A program made the translations under genes and the position numbers. This document shows positions 1 to 7,121 of a DNA stretch of 11,463 nt, one piece after another. Under the pieces are notes generated by a model. The model was not told where the DNA came from and made no database searches. It was given only the letters and a program-made list of their open reading frames with translations. The stretch comes from an uncultured Alphaproteobacteria bacterium (lineage in GTDB: Bacteria; Pseudomonadota; Alphaproteobacteria; Puniceispirillales; UBA1172): positions 1-11,463 of the forward strand of contig CAJXME010000018.1 in NCBI GenBank assembly GCA_913056245.1. The letters are read 5' to 3'. The first letter of the stretch is position 1; every line of letters begins with the position of its first letter.

Positions 1-324
1 ATCGAAGGCGGCGGCGGCTCTTTGTTTGAGCATGGCCGTGATGGCTTTTTAATCGTGTTTCTCAACCCCAAAATAGCGGCGTTTTTTCTCGCTATTTTTA
101 GCCAATTCCTAAGCGCTGAACAAACCCTCACCACGCGCATCGGCATGACCATGGTGGCGTGGTTGATCGACACTGGCTGGTATTTGATCATGGCCTTTAT
201 CCTTGCTTTACCAGTGGTGATCGAACGCTTGCGCCGCCACCACGGCACGATTGAGGTCGCGATGGGCTGCTTGCTGATGGTCGCGGCCTTGGCGATGACG
301 GCGCGGATGGCGATTTCGCTTTAA
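1..324 (+). CDS. LysE/RhtB-family amino-acid exporter, 3' part only
   Basis: The frame is open from the first base, so the gene begins upstream and only about 107 C-terminal residues are visible. A TTG at 22 is an internal codon, not a convincing start. The piece contains the loop-plus-helix signature of LysE/RhtB exporters (LNPKIAAFFLAIFSQF, an Asn-Pro-Lys followed by a hydrophobic run ending in Gln-Phe). Two further hydrophobic segments follow: one around the central WLIDTGWYLIMAFILAL and one at the C-terminus ending in AMTARMAISL. This family exports amino acids such as lysine, homoserine or threonine across the inner membrane by proton exchange; the substrate cannot be told here. It lies 74 bases before the acuI-like start and may belong to a separate transcription unit. 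Confidence 0.75.
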   Translation: MEGGGGSLFEHGRDGFLIVFLNPKIAAFFLAIFSQFLSAEQTLTTRIGMTMVAWLIDTGWYLIMAFILALPVVIERLRRHHGTIEVAMGCLLMVAALAMTARMAISL

Positions 325-398
325 GTCTTGGCTGTCTCTTGTATAAACTAACCCCAATTAAACCTTAAAAATGAATCAACACCTCTAAGGAGATGGAT
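325..398 (+). promoter_or_regulatory. AT-rich leader before the DMSP operon, probable promoter region
   Basis: This gap is visibly more AT-rich than the coding DNA around it and precedes a run of six same-strand genes, so it is the natural place for the operon promoter. The best -10-like element is TATAAA at 342-347. The only -35-like hexamer at a usable distance is TTAAGT at 321-326, a poor match with a 15-base spacer, so the exact promoter is uncertain. I see no clear palindromic operator and no regulator gene in the window. Confidence 0.3.
387..392 (+). promoter_or_regulatory. Ribosome binding site that fixes the acuI start
   Basis: AAGGAG is a strong Shine-Dalgarno sequence. An in-frame ATG at 393 follows it with no spacer and could not be used efficiently. 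The ATG at 399 lies six bases downstream, an ideal distance. The start at 399 is therefore preferred, removing two residues from the longest reading frame. Confidence 0.75.
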
Positions 399-1412
399 AT
401 GTCCGAAAGTTTCCGCGCCTTGATGCTCACCCAAGACGAAGACGCAGATGGCAAAGGCGCTGTCCACGCTGCGGTCACAAATTTGAGCAATGACGACTTG
501 CCCGAAGGCGGTGACGTGCTGATCGCGGTGGACTATTCCACCCTCAATTACAAAGATGGGTTGATCATCAATGGTCTTGGTAAATTGGTGCGAGACTACC
601 CCCATATCCCTGGGGTTGATTTGGCGGGTACGGTGATCTCATCCAGCGATGATCGCTACAAAGCCGGTGATCAAGTGGTGGCCACGGGTTGGCGGATGGG
701 TGAGATTTGGTGGGGCGGCCATGCTCAACGCGCACGCATCAAAGCCGATTGGCTCGTGCCTCTGCCTGATGGCATGACCACCCGTCAGGTGATGGCCATG
801 GGCACAGCAGGCTTGACCGCGGTTCTCAGCATCATGGCGCTTGAAAAGCATGGCCTTACCCCAGATCAAGGCGATGTGCTGGTCACCGGCGCGGCTGGTG
901 GGGTGGGTTCGATGGCTGTTACGATGTTGGCACGGCGCGGGTTTTCCGTCGCCGCCGTGACAGGTCGTCCTGAAACAGCGGATTACCTCACCCAACTCGG
1001 CGCCAGCAAAATCATCCCCCGCGAAGATTTATCGGAGCCCACCACACGCCCTATGGAAAGCGCGATTTGGGCGGGCTGCATCGACAATGTTGGCGGCTCG
1101 ACCTTATCGCGAGTTATTGGTCAAATGGCCTATGGCGCCAGCATCGCGTCGCTGGGCAACGCCGGGGGCATTAAGATTGAAACCAATGTCCTGCCCTTTA
1201 TTCTGCGGGGGGTGAACCTCCTTGGCATCGATAGCGTGATGCAACCTTATGAAAACAGGGTTGAGGCGTGGCAAAACGCGGCAAAATGGATGGATTTGGA
1301 TAATCTTGACGCCATGGTGACAGAAACTAATCTTGAAGCCGTGCCAGAATACGCCCGCGCCATTCTGAAAGGACAGGTCAAAGGCCGCGTCTTGGTCAAC
1401 CCCAACGCGTAA
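399..1412 (+). CDS. acuI: Acryloyl-CoA reductase (NADPH), AcuI/YhdH family
   Basis: This 337-residue medium-chain dehydrogenase/reductase matches the AcuI/YhdH zinc-independent quinone-oxidoreductase family, whose members are about 325-330 residues long. Visible signatures are DYSTLNYKDGL (about 45-55), HIPGVDLAGTV (69-79), the NADPH-binding GAAGGVGSMA (164-173) and LPFILRGVNLLGIDSV (265-280). AcuI reduces acryloyl-CoA to propionyl-CoA, which removes the toxic acrylate-derived product of DMSP catabolism. It is the first gene of the cluster, with a strong ribosome binding site, and the dmdA-like gene follows 56 bases later. From family knowledge, acuI is found next to dmdA in marine roseobacters, which supports this name over a generic quinone oxidoreductase. 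A broader 2-enoyl-CoA or quinone reductase role cannot be excluded. Confidence 0.85.
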   Translation: MSESFRALMLTQDEDADGKGAVHAAVTNLSNDDLPEGGDVLIAVDYSTLNYKDGLIINGLGKLVRDYPHIPGVDLAGTVISSSDDRYKAGDQVVATGWRMGEIWWGGHAQRARIKADWLVPLPDGMTTRQVMAMGTAGLTAVLSIMALEKHGLTPDQGDVLVTGAAGGVGSMAVTMLARRGFSVAAVTGRPETADYLTQLGASKIIPREDLSEPTTRPMESAIWAGCIDNVGGSTLSRVIGQMAYGASIASLGNAGGIKIETNVLPFILRGVNLLGIDSVMQPYENRVEAWQNAAKWMDLDNLDAMVTETNLEAVPEYARAILKGQVKGRVLVNPNA

Positions 1413-1468
1413 GGCATGGCGCAACACCGATCAATTGACGTTAACGCATAACATAGGATTCCCCCACC

Positions 1469-2587
1469 ATGAGTTTTGCCATTGCCCTTGGGCCGCGTAT
1501 TCGTAAATCGCCTTTTTTCAACAGCACGGTCAATGCCGGCGTCACGCATTTCACCACCTATAATCATATGTATATGCCCGTCAGCTATGGCGATTTGGCG
1601 GCGGAATACGACCGCTTGATCCATGGCGTGTCCATGTGGGATGTGGCGGGTGAGCGTCAAGTCTCCTTAAAAGGGCCTGATGCGATTGATCTTGCGCGTC
1701 TGCTGACCCCGCGCAATCTCGATGGGCTGACCGAAGGCATGGGGCGTTATATCCCTATGTGCAATAGCCGCGGCACGTTGATCAACGATCCGGTCTTGCA
1801 AAAAGTCGGCGATGATGAAGTCTGGTTGTCCATCGCCGATACCGATATGAAATACTGGGCTGAAGCCGTCGCCGTCGCCAAAGGCATGAATGTGACGGTG
1901 ACCGAACCCGACGCCTCCCCTCTCGCCATTCAAGGGCCTAAAGCCGTCGAGGTGGTCAGCGATCTGATGGGCGATTGGGTGCGCGAATTAAAATATTTCG
2001 GCTTTAAGCACGCCGAATTGGCGGGCATTCCGCTGATTGTTGCGCGGTCAGGCTGGAGCAAACAAGGCGGTTATGAATTCTACCTCCTCGATGGCAAGAA
2101 AGGCGATCAACTTTGGGCGCTCGTGGCGGAAGCGGGCGCGGCTTATGGCATTGGCCCTGGCGCGCCAAATTATATCGAACGCGTGGAAAGCGGCTTGATT
2201 TCCGTTGGCGCGGATACCGATGATCATTCCAACCCGTTTGAAATGGGTATGGGTAAATTCATGGACCTTGACCAAGACGTCGATTTTATCGGCAAAGCGG
2301 CGCTGAAGCAGATTGTCGCCGATGGCATCAAGCGGCGATTCTGTGGTGTGATCATGGATGGTGAGCCGCTGACCTCCACCAACAGCCATCAATGGGATAT
2401 TCAGCAGAACGGGCAATCCGTGGGCTTTGCTTCAGCGGCGGCTTATTCCCCCCGCCTTGATTGGAATATTGCCACCGCCCTCATCACCGTTGACGCCGCC
2501 GATAGCGATGGCGGTCTGGTGGTGATGACCGATACCGGCCCACGCAACGCGCGGCCGACCGCCTTGCCGTTTCGGAAGGACAATTGA
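1469..2587 (+). CDS. dmdA: DMSP demethylase, DmdA (GcvT fold)
   Basis: This 372-residue protein has the aminomethyltransferase (GcvT) fold and the length of DmdA (about 370). DmdA transfers a methyl group from dimethylsulfoniopropionate to tetrahydrofolate, giving methylmercaptopropionate and 5-methyl-THF in the cytoplasm. DmdA-like segments include VSMWDVAGERQVSLKGPDA (54-72), SPLAIQGPKA (150-159), ARSGWSKQGGYEFYL (192-206), PNYIERVESGLISVG (233-247) and the Asn-Pro-Phe-Glu segment followed by GMGKFMDL (255-267). Where GcvT proteins carry an Asp-Asp pair, this one has Ile-Asn-Asp-Pro (105-108), which as I recall is also typical of DmdA. An AGGA lies ten bases before the ATG. The preceding acuI-like and following metY-like genes fit DMSP sulfur metabolism. 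The main alternative is another DmdA-like or GcvT-like THF methyltransferase. The clade was not determined. Confidence 0.83.
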   Translation: MSFAIALGPRIRKSPFFNSTVNAGVTHFTTYNHMYMPVSYGDLAAEYDRLIHGVSMWDVAGERQVSLKGPDAIDLARLLTPRNLDGLTEGMGRYIPMCNSRGTLINDPVLQKVGDDEVWLSIADTDMKYWAEAVAVAKGMNVTVTEPDASPLAIQGPKAVEVVSDLMGDWVRELKYFGFKHAELAGIPLIVARSGWSKQGGYEFYLLDGKKGDQLWALVAEAGAAYGIGPGAPNYIERVESGLISVGADTDDHSNPFEMGMGKFMDLDQDVDFIGKAALKQIVADGIKRRFCGVIMDGEPLTSTNSHQWDIQQNGQSVGFASAAAYSPRLDWNIATALITVDAADSDGGLVVMTDTGPRNARPTALPFRKDN

Positions 2588-2619
2588 CGAGCCAGAATAT
2601 GGCCGAAGGATGACCTGTC

Positions 2620-3912
2620 ATGAGTGACTATAAATTCGACACCCTAACCCTGCATGCGGGACAAACCCCCGATGATCGCCATGGATCACGCGCTGTGCCA
2701 ATCCATCAGACGACATCCTATATGTTTGATTCCACCGAACACGCCTCATCGCTGTTCAATATGGAAGTTGGTGGGCATATTTATTCGCGCCTGACCAACC
2801 CCACCGTGGCGGTGCTGGAACAAGGCATCGCGGCTTTAGATGGCGGCGTTGCAGGCGTGGCGGTTTCATCGGGCATGGCGGCGCTGTTTTTAACGGTGCT
2901 GGCGCTCGCGTCAAGCGGCGATCACATCGTGGCGTCATCACAAATGTATGGCGCGAATATCAATCTTTTCCAGCATACGCTCAACCGCTTTGGCATCACC
3001 GCGACTTTTGTCGCCCCCAATGATCCTGACGCCATCCGCAAGGCCATTCAGCCCAACACCAAAATGGTCTTTGGTGAAGTGATCGGCAATCCGGGTCTTG
3101 ATATTATGGATGTGCCAAAAGTCGCTGAGATTGCCCGTGACGCTGGCGTGCCGCTGGTAATCGACGCGACCTTCAACACCCCTTATCTGATGAAGCCGAT
3201 TGATCACGGGGCAAATATTGTCATCCATTCCCTGACCAAATGGATGGGCGGTCATGGCATTGCCCTTGGTGGCGGTATCGTTGATGGTGGGAATTTCGAT
3301 TGGGGGCGCGATGGCAAATTCCCCACCCTAACCGAACCTCATTTCGCTTTCCAGAACGTCAATCTGTGGGAAGAGTTTGGCCCCATGGCCTTCTCCGCTC
3401 GCGTCCGCACCGAGGGGATGTATAACGTCGGCCCTTGCCTTTCGCCGATGAACGCCTTTCACCTTTTGCAGGGGATTGAAACGCTGAGCCTGCGCATGGA
3501 ACGGCATATGGCAAACACCGCTAAATTGCTCGAATTCCTGACCAGCCATGATCAGATCGCTTGGGTCAAGCACCCGTCTTTGCCGGATCACCCTGATCAC
3601 GAAACCGCCAAGCGGCTCTTGCCGAAGGGCGCGGGATCAGTGATCGCGGCGGGCATTAAGGGCGGGCGTGACGCCGGGCGAGCCTTTATTGAAAGTGTGG
3701 AATTATCCTCGCATCTCGCCAATGTGGGCGATGCCAAAACCTTGGTCATTCACCCCGGCAGCACCACCCATTCCCATCTCGATCAAAAGGCGATGGCGGC
3801 GGCGGGTCTGACCGATGATCTGGTGCGAATCTCGGTTGGCCTTGAAGACATCGATGACATTATCGCTGATTTCAATCGTGGCCTGAAAGCGGCGGCAAAG
3901 GCGGTATCATGA
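2620..3912 (+). CDS. metY: O-acetylhomoserine sulfhydrylase, MetY-type, PLP-dependent
   Basis: This 430-residue member of the Cys/Met-metabolism PLP family has the usual MetY length. The N-terminal DTLTLHAGQ (7-15), SRLTNPT (56-62) and SSGMAAL (83-89) are followed by the PLP-lysine motif HSLTKWMGGHG with Lys207. The C-terminal TLVIHPGSTTHSHL (374-387) and VRISVGLED (402-410) are typical of the O-acetylhomoserine branch. MetY replaces the acetate of O-acetylhomoserine with sulfide to give homocysteine, or with methanethiol to give methionine directly. Its place just after the dmdA-like gene suggests that methanethiol from DMSP demethylation is its substrate here, which is an inference. A GAAGGA lies nine bases before the ATG. 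Its stop overlaps the next start, which implies translational coupling. Confidence 0.9.
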   Translation: MSDYKFDTLTLHAGQTPDDRHGSRAVPIHQTTSYMFDSTEHASSLFNMEVGGHIYSRLTNPTVAVLEQGIAALDGGVAGVAVSSGMAALFLTVLALASSGDHIVASSQMYGANINLFQHTLNRFGITATFVAPNDPDAIRKAIQPNTKMVFGEVIGNPGLDIMDVPKVAEIARDAGVPLVIDATFNTPYLMKPIDHGANIVIHSLTKWMGGHGIALGGGIVDGGNFDWGRDGKFPTLTEPHFAFQNVNLWEEFGPMAFSARVRTEGMYNVGPCLSPMNAFHLLQGIETLSLRMERHMANTAKLLEFLTSHDQIAWVKHPSLPDHPDHETAKRLLPKGAGSVIAAGIKGGRDAGRAFIESVELSSHLANVGDAKTLVIHPGSTTHSHLDQKAMAAAGLTDDLVRISVGLEDIDDIIADFNRGLKAAAKAVS

Positions 3913-4709
3913 AAACCCTGATCAATGGCGTTGAAACGTTTATTTCCACCGGCGGCCGTGAGTTCGACCCCAAGGGAAAAGTGTTGTTGTTTATCCATGG
4001 CAGTGGCCAAAGCCATTTGTCTTTTGTTTTGCAAGGGCGGTTTTTTGCCAATCGCGGCTGGCAAGTCTTGGCGCCGGATATGCCCGGCCATTCTTTCTCT
4101 GGAGGCGAGCCTCTGACCAGCATCGAAGCCATGGCGGATTGGCACGCGGAATTGCTCAATACTTTGGGCGTCGATCAAGCCATCATCATCGGCCATTCGC
4201 AAGGCGGGCTGATCAGCCTTGAGATGGGACGCCGTCACCCCGGTCGCGTTGAAAAAATCGTGATCTTGGCATCGGCTTTGGCGATCCCTGTCAATGATAT
4301 GCTGTTGGATATGGCCGCCCAAAAAGAGGCAAAAGCCATGGCCGCGATGGTGTCTTGGAGTCACGATCAAGACGGCCACCGCTTTGACCACACCATGCCG
4401 GGCCAAAGCCATTTGGATTACGGCAAGGAAGTCATGGCGCAAAACAAAAATGGCGTGTTGTGGACGGATTTGACCGCGTGCAATAATTACACCGATGGTG
4501 AAGCCGCGGCGAAAGCCATCGCTTGCCCCATGCTTTGCATCCTTGCCGCCAAAGACAAAATGGTGCCAGCAAAGTTTGGCCAGAAACTGGCTGAGCATAT
4601 ACAAGATTGCACTTGTCATGTGATCGCGGATGCTGGGCATTTTGTCCAGAGCGAGAAATCGGTTGAAACCAACGCCTTGATGCGGCCATTCTTTGGCGCC
4701 ATCGCGTAA
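3909..4709 (+). CDS. Alpha/beta-fold hydrolase, substrate unknown
   Basis: This 266-residue protein has a complete alpha/beta-hydrolase catalytic set. The oxyanion segment is FIHGSGQS (28-35), the nucleophile elbow is GHSQGG with Ser97, the acid is probably Asp216 in AAKDKMVP, and the base is His244 in DAGHF. No signal peptide is apparent, so it should be cytoplasmic. The ATG shares the four-base ATGA overlap with the metY-like stop, so the two are probably translated together. It lies in an operon rich in CoA-thioester enzymes, so a thioesterase or ester hydrolase that clears a dead-end intermediate is possible. The fold is too versatile to name a substrate, and esterase, lactonase or C-C hydrolase roles also fit. 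Confidence 0.8.
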   Translation: MKTLINGVETFISTGGREFDPKGKVLLFIHGSGQSHLSFVLQGRFFANRGWQVLAPDMPGHSFSGGEPLTSIEAMADWHAELLNTLGVDQAIIIGHSQGGLISLEMGRRHPGRVEKIVILASALAIPVNDMLLDMAAQKEAKAMAAMVSWSHDQDGHRFDHTMPGQSHLDYGKEVMAQNKNGVLWTDLTACNNYTDGEAAAKAIACPMLCILAAKDKMVPAKFGQKLAEHIQDCTCHVIADAGHFVQSEKSVETNALMRPFFGAIA

Positions 4710-4739
4710 CACAAACAGAACACCATCAACGAGGGTAGA

Positions 4740-7091
4740 ATGTCCGACCAACTTCCGTTTCAAAAAATTGCTGTGATTGGGGCAGGCACCATGGGCTCTG
4801 GCATCGCGGGGCAAATCGCCAATGCTGGCCATGACGTCTTGCTGATGGATTTGCCGCTCGACGATGACCCTAACGGGCGCAGCGACCAAGCGGTCAAGCG
4901 GCTGTTGAAATCAGACCCTCCTGCCTTGATGCATAAATCCCGCGCTGACCATATCAAAACCGGCAACACCCGCGATGATTTTGACCGGCTGGCGGAATGC
5001 GATTGGATCATCGAAGCGGTGGTCGAACGCCTCGATATTAAAAAAGACCTCTATAAGCGGCTTGATGCGGTGATCAGCCCCGATTGCGTGGTGACGTCAA
5101 ACACCTCCACCATTCCCATCCGCTTGCTGGTGGAAGATATGCCCCGCTCGTTCCGCAAGCGTTTTGCCATCACCCATTACTTTAATCCCGTGCGTTATAT
5201 GCGCCTTTTGGAATTGGTCGAAGGCGACGATACCGACGCCGCGATCATGGCAAAATTGGCCGATTACAACGACCGAATCTTGGGCAAAGGCGTTGTGCCT
5301 TGCCGCGACACGCCAGGGTTTCTGGGCAACCGTGTGGGAGTCTACGCCTTGCAAGTGGGGATGGATGAAGCCGCCCGCATCGGCCTTGACGTGGAAACCG
5401 CTGATGCGTTGATGGGGCGTCCCATGGGGATTCCAAAAACTGGCATTTTCGGGCTTTATGATTTGATTGGCATTGATTTGATGGCGGATGTCGTCAAAAC
5501 CCTTGGCGTCATCCTCCCCGAAGGGGATGCCTTTCATGCCGTTGGGGAAAACACCCCCCTTGCCGCCACCATCGCCACGATGATCGGTGACGGTTATACC
5601 GGCGATAAAGGCAAGGGCGGGTTTTATCGTCTTGATGATCAGGGCGGTGAATTGGCCATGGATTTAGCGACGGGCCGGACTCGCCCTCGTCAATCATCCT
5701 TGCCGCCAAAAGCCCTCCGCGCCGCTGACACCCTCGCCATGGGCGGTGAGCCGCTACTCGATTTGATCAACCCCACGGATGATGGTGACGCGGATCAAGT
5801 GACCTTCTGCCGCCATGTGCTGGCGCGGGTCTTGGGCTATGCCGCCAGCCTGATCCCGGATGTCACAACCTCGCCACAAGACATCGATGACGCGATGAAA
5901 TTAGGCTTCAATTGGGTGCGTGGCCCGTTTGAAATGATCGACGCGATTGGCGCTGAAACCTTAGCGGCAATGATCGAAGAAACCGGCGATGATGTGCCGG
6001 CGATCATCGCGGCCAATCAGCCGTTTTATGTGGCTCAAGATGGCGCGCTCAACGTGCGGCGGTTTGAATGCGCGGATGACGCCGGGGTTTTAGGCCCGGT
6101 TCGCCTGCCCGAAGGCACGATCCGTTTTCATATGATGAAGCAATGCCTTGATCCGGTGGCGCGCAACGATGCCGCCAGCCTTTACGCGATTGATGATGAT
6201 CTGCGGTTGGTGGAATTTCATTCCAAGGCCAATGCCCTGACCGCCGCGTCGATGGAGATTGTCGCCGAAGCCGCGCGCAATCACGGCAAAGGCATCATCA
6301 TCCATAACGATGCCCAGCATTTTTCCGCAGGAGTAGACCTCAACCGTTTTCTGGCCTTCATCAACGCCGAGGATTGGGATGGCATTGACGCCTTCCTGTA
6401 TGATTTCCAAATGGCGGTGAAAGCTTTGCGCGACGCGCCGGTACCGGTGGTGGTGGCCAATTCTGGCCTGACCCTTGGCGGCGGTTACGAAGTGGTGGTT
6501 CATGCCGATAAAGTCATCGCCCATGGCAATAGCGTCATGGGATTGGTCGAAGCGGCGGTGGGGGTTGTGCCCGGCGGCGGCGGCGTCAAAGAAACCTTCG
6601 CGCGTTGGCATGACGCCACGGGCGATTGGAAAAAATCCGCTTGGAACACGTGGATGCAAATTGGCTATGCCCGCACCGGCACCAGCCCTGAACAAAGCGC
6701 ATCCTTGATGTATTTTCTCAACGACCGTGATGTTAGCGTGATGAATCGCGATAAAATTTTAGGCATGGCGATCACCGCCGCAAAAGACATGGCCAAGGGA
6801 TACACCCCACGGCCGGCGCCTGAATTCATTTTGCCCGGCAACGCTTTGCTGGATGAAATGGCGGCTTTCATGGATAAAGGCATCGCCGATGGGCTGTTCT
6901 TCCCCCATGACAAAACCGTGGCGATGGCGGTGGCCAGCATCGTGGTCAGCGACAGTGCCGAAGACACGCCCGCGCAAGAAGATGATCTCTATGCTCGCGA
7001 GCGGCGGGCGTTTTTGCATCTGGCAAAGACCAAAGAAACCAAAGCGCGTATTGTCTCCATGCTGGAATCCGGCGTAATGTTAAGAAACTAA
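4740..7091 (+). CDS. Fused 3-hydroxyacyl-CoA dehydrogenase / enoyl-CoA hydratase, FadN-like domain order
   Basis: This 783-residue bifunctional enzyme starts with a 3-hydroxyacyl-CoA dehydrogenase: NAD motif GAGTMGSGIA (14-23), Glu92 in IIEAVVERLDIKKDLY, catalytic His146 in THYFNPVRYMRLLELV, and DTPGFLGNRVG (190-200). A second dehydrogenase C-terminal domain spans about 350-445. The crotonase domain (about 485-720) has the oxyanion segment HFSAGVDLNRF (527-537), LGGGYEVVVHAD with Glu584, and GLVEAAVGVVPGGGG with Glu604, so both hydratase glutamates are present. This dehydrogenase-first order matches FadN-type proteins of similar length and is the reverse of FadB/FadJ. It should hydrate enoyl-CoA and oxidise the 3-hydroxyacyl-CoA to 3-ketoacyl-CoA with NAD. 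In this operon the crotonase part might also act on methylthioacryloyl-CoA or acryloyl-CoA, which is inference. A GAGGG sits four bases before the ATG. Confidence 0.9.
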   Translation: MSDQLPFQKIAVIGAGTMGSGIAGQIANAGHDVLLMDLPLDDDPNGRSDQAVKRLLKSDPPALMHKSRADHIKTGNTRDDFDRLAECDWIIEAVVERLDIKKDLYKRLDAVISPDCVVTSNTSTIPIRLLVEDMPRSFRKRFAITHYFNPVRYMRLLELVEGDDTDAAIMAKLADYNDRILGKGVVPCRDTPGFLGNRVGVYALQVGMDEAARIGLDVETADALMGRPMGIPKTGIFGLYDLIGIDLMADVVKTLGVILPEGDAFHAVGENTPLAATIATMIGDGYTGDKGKGGFYRLDDQGGELAMDLATGRTRPRQSSLPPKALRAADTLAMGGEPLLDLINPTDDGDADQVTFCRHVLARVLGYAASLIPDVTTSPQDIDDAMKLGFNWVRGPFEMIDAIGAETLAAMIEETGDDVPAIIAANQPFYVAQDGALNVRRFECADDAGVLGPVRLPEGTIRFHMMKQCLDPVARNDAASLYAIDDDLRLVEFHSKANALTAASMEIVAEAARNHGKGIIIHNDAQHFSAGVDLNRFLAFINAEDWDGIDAFLYDFQMAVKALRDAPVPVVVANSGLTLGGGYEVVVHADKVIAHGNSVMGLVEAAVGVVPGGGGVKETFARWHDATGDWKKSAWNTWMQIGYARTGTSPEQSASLMYFLNDRDVSVMNRDKILGMAITAAKDMAKGYTPRPAPEFILPGNALLDEMAAFMDKGIADGLFFPHDKTVAMAVASIVVSDSAEDTPAQEDDLYARERRAFLHLAKTKETKARIVSMLESGVMLRN

Positions 7092-7121
7092 TGTGATTGA
7101 TTGTGGTAAAGGGGCGGATCG

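Noticed and set aside
329..343. Sigma-54-like GG...TTG pattern upstream of the acuI-like gene
   Set aside because: The spacing is off by one base and the essential GC of the -12 element reads GT, so it is not a credible sigma-54 promoter.
1435..1454. TTGACG with a nearby TAACAT before the dmdA-like gene as an internal promoter
   Set aside because: The spacer is only eight bases and no -10 hexamer lies at the correct distance.
1469..2587. Naming the GcvT-fold protein as glycine cleavage T protein
   Set aside because: Its WDVAGERQV and SGWSKQGGYE segments and its acuI neighbour fit DmdA, and no glycine cleavage H or P genes are nearby.
3909..4709. Reading the hydrolase as a DMSP lyase
   Set aside because: It has a standard Ser-Asp-His alpha/beta-hydrolase set and none of the cupin, M24-peptidase-like or CoA-transferase features of the Ddd lyases.
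3783..4889. Minus-strand open frame of 368 codons opposite the metY end, the hydrolase and the next start
   Set aside because: It lies antisense to well-supported genes, is rich in His, Arg and Gln as expected from a reversed frame, and shows no recognisable domain.
6090..6695. Minus-strand frame of about 200 codons opposite the crotonase domain
   Set aside because: It mirrors a conserved coding region and shows no motif of its own.
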